Assembly: GCA_030698465.1 (NCBI GenBank)
Contig: JAUYJZ010000064.1
Location: 1-10,241 of the forward strand
DNA: 10,241 bases
From: a bacterium
GTDB lineage: Bacteria > Patescibacteriota > Minisyncoccia > Minisyncoccales > UBA10102
Reading direction: 5' to 3'
Shown: one piece after another, positions 10,204 to 10,241 of the stretch
Position numbering within the stretch: position 1 is the first letter of the stretch
Layout: each line of letters opens with the position of its first letter
The notes under the pieces: model-generated
The model's input: the letters and a program-made list of their open reading frames with translations, nothing else
The model's database searches: none
Told to the model about the DNA's origin: nothing
Translations under genes and position numbers: made by a program

Positions 10204-10241
10204 TTACACCACAATATTCTTGATTATCTGGGGAATCCCAA
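10204..10241 (-). CDS. 3' end of a second pilin-like gene (partial)
   Basis: Read on the minus strand from the right edge, the last codons are GIPQIIKNIVV then TAA (10206-10204). The complete gene downstream ends GIPSIIRNIVV, so nine of eleven residues agree. This marks a tandem paralogue cut by the window edge. Its stop is 4 nt before the next start, which indicates one operon. Confidence 0.8.
   Translation of the reverse strand, partial: GIPQIIKNIVV

Noticed and set aside
10200..10214. TTG at 10214 as the pilin-like start
   Set aside because: It overlaps the end of the upstream paralogue and adds five residues that spoil the signal peptide; ATG 10199 fits better.

Overview
The window looks like chromosomal DNA of a Candidatus Patescibacteria (CPR) bacterium, most likely Parcubacteria. 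This is inferred from protein style and architecture, not from a database search. The supporting signs are very tight gene packing, a ValRS lacking the usual C-terminal coiled coil and carrying low-complexity in-frame inserts, a two-membrane-segment small protein resembling the CPR 'T4SS pilin' family in tandem, a PrsW-like protease next to Hsp20, tRNA genes without encoded CCA, and start codons without clear Shine-Dalgarno sequences.

Layout from left to right. tRNA-Arg(GCG) at 90-161 is followed by recG (245-2353, +). A converging membrane glycosyltransferase (2631-4163, -) faces recG across 277 bp of packed hairpins. A second hairpin-rich, gene-free region (4164-4535) leads to tRNA-Glu(TTC) at 4536-4611, then two hairpins, then tsaD (4699-5778, +). 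A nested palindrome precedes the cluster valS (5880-8189), prsW-like protease (8186-8890) and hsp20 (8892-9422), all +, ending at an intrinsic terminator (9449-9473). Two more hairpins abut the 3' end of tRNA-Leu(TAG) (9548-9628, -). A small secreted or membrane pilin-like gene (9714-10199, -) has its own terminator, and the 3' tip of a paralogue of it runs off the right edge.

The genes are mostly housekeeping: fork repair (RecG), tRNA t6A modification (TsaD), valine charging (ValRS), protein quality control (Hsp20, PrsW-like), envelope polysaccharide synthesis (glycosyltransferase) and a surface or secretion component (pilin-like).

The unusual content is the DNA between and inside these genes. 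At least eighteen inverted repeats occur, many nested (a palindrome inside the loop of another). They abut tRNA ends, fill the intergenic gaps, and also sit in frame inside recG, tsaD, valS (twice) and hsp20. Two observations stand out. First, the 3' flanks of tRNA-Glu and tRNA-Leu carry the same two-hairpin cassette, with conserved stem bases and an asymmetric internal loop but different inner stems. Second, the hairpin array between recG and the glycosyltransferase is bounded by a 14-bp direct repeat. The repeat copy beside recG still encodes what looks like the ancestral C-terminus of the glycosyltransferase, with its stop codon 2 bp from that of recG. This suggests that the array was inserted. 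Together they point to a family of mobile or recombination-generated nested palindromes.
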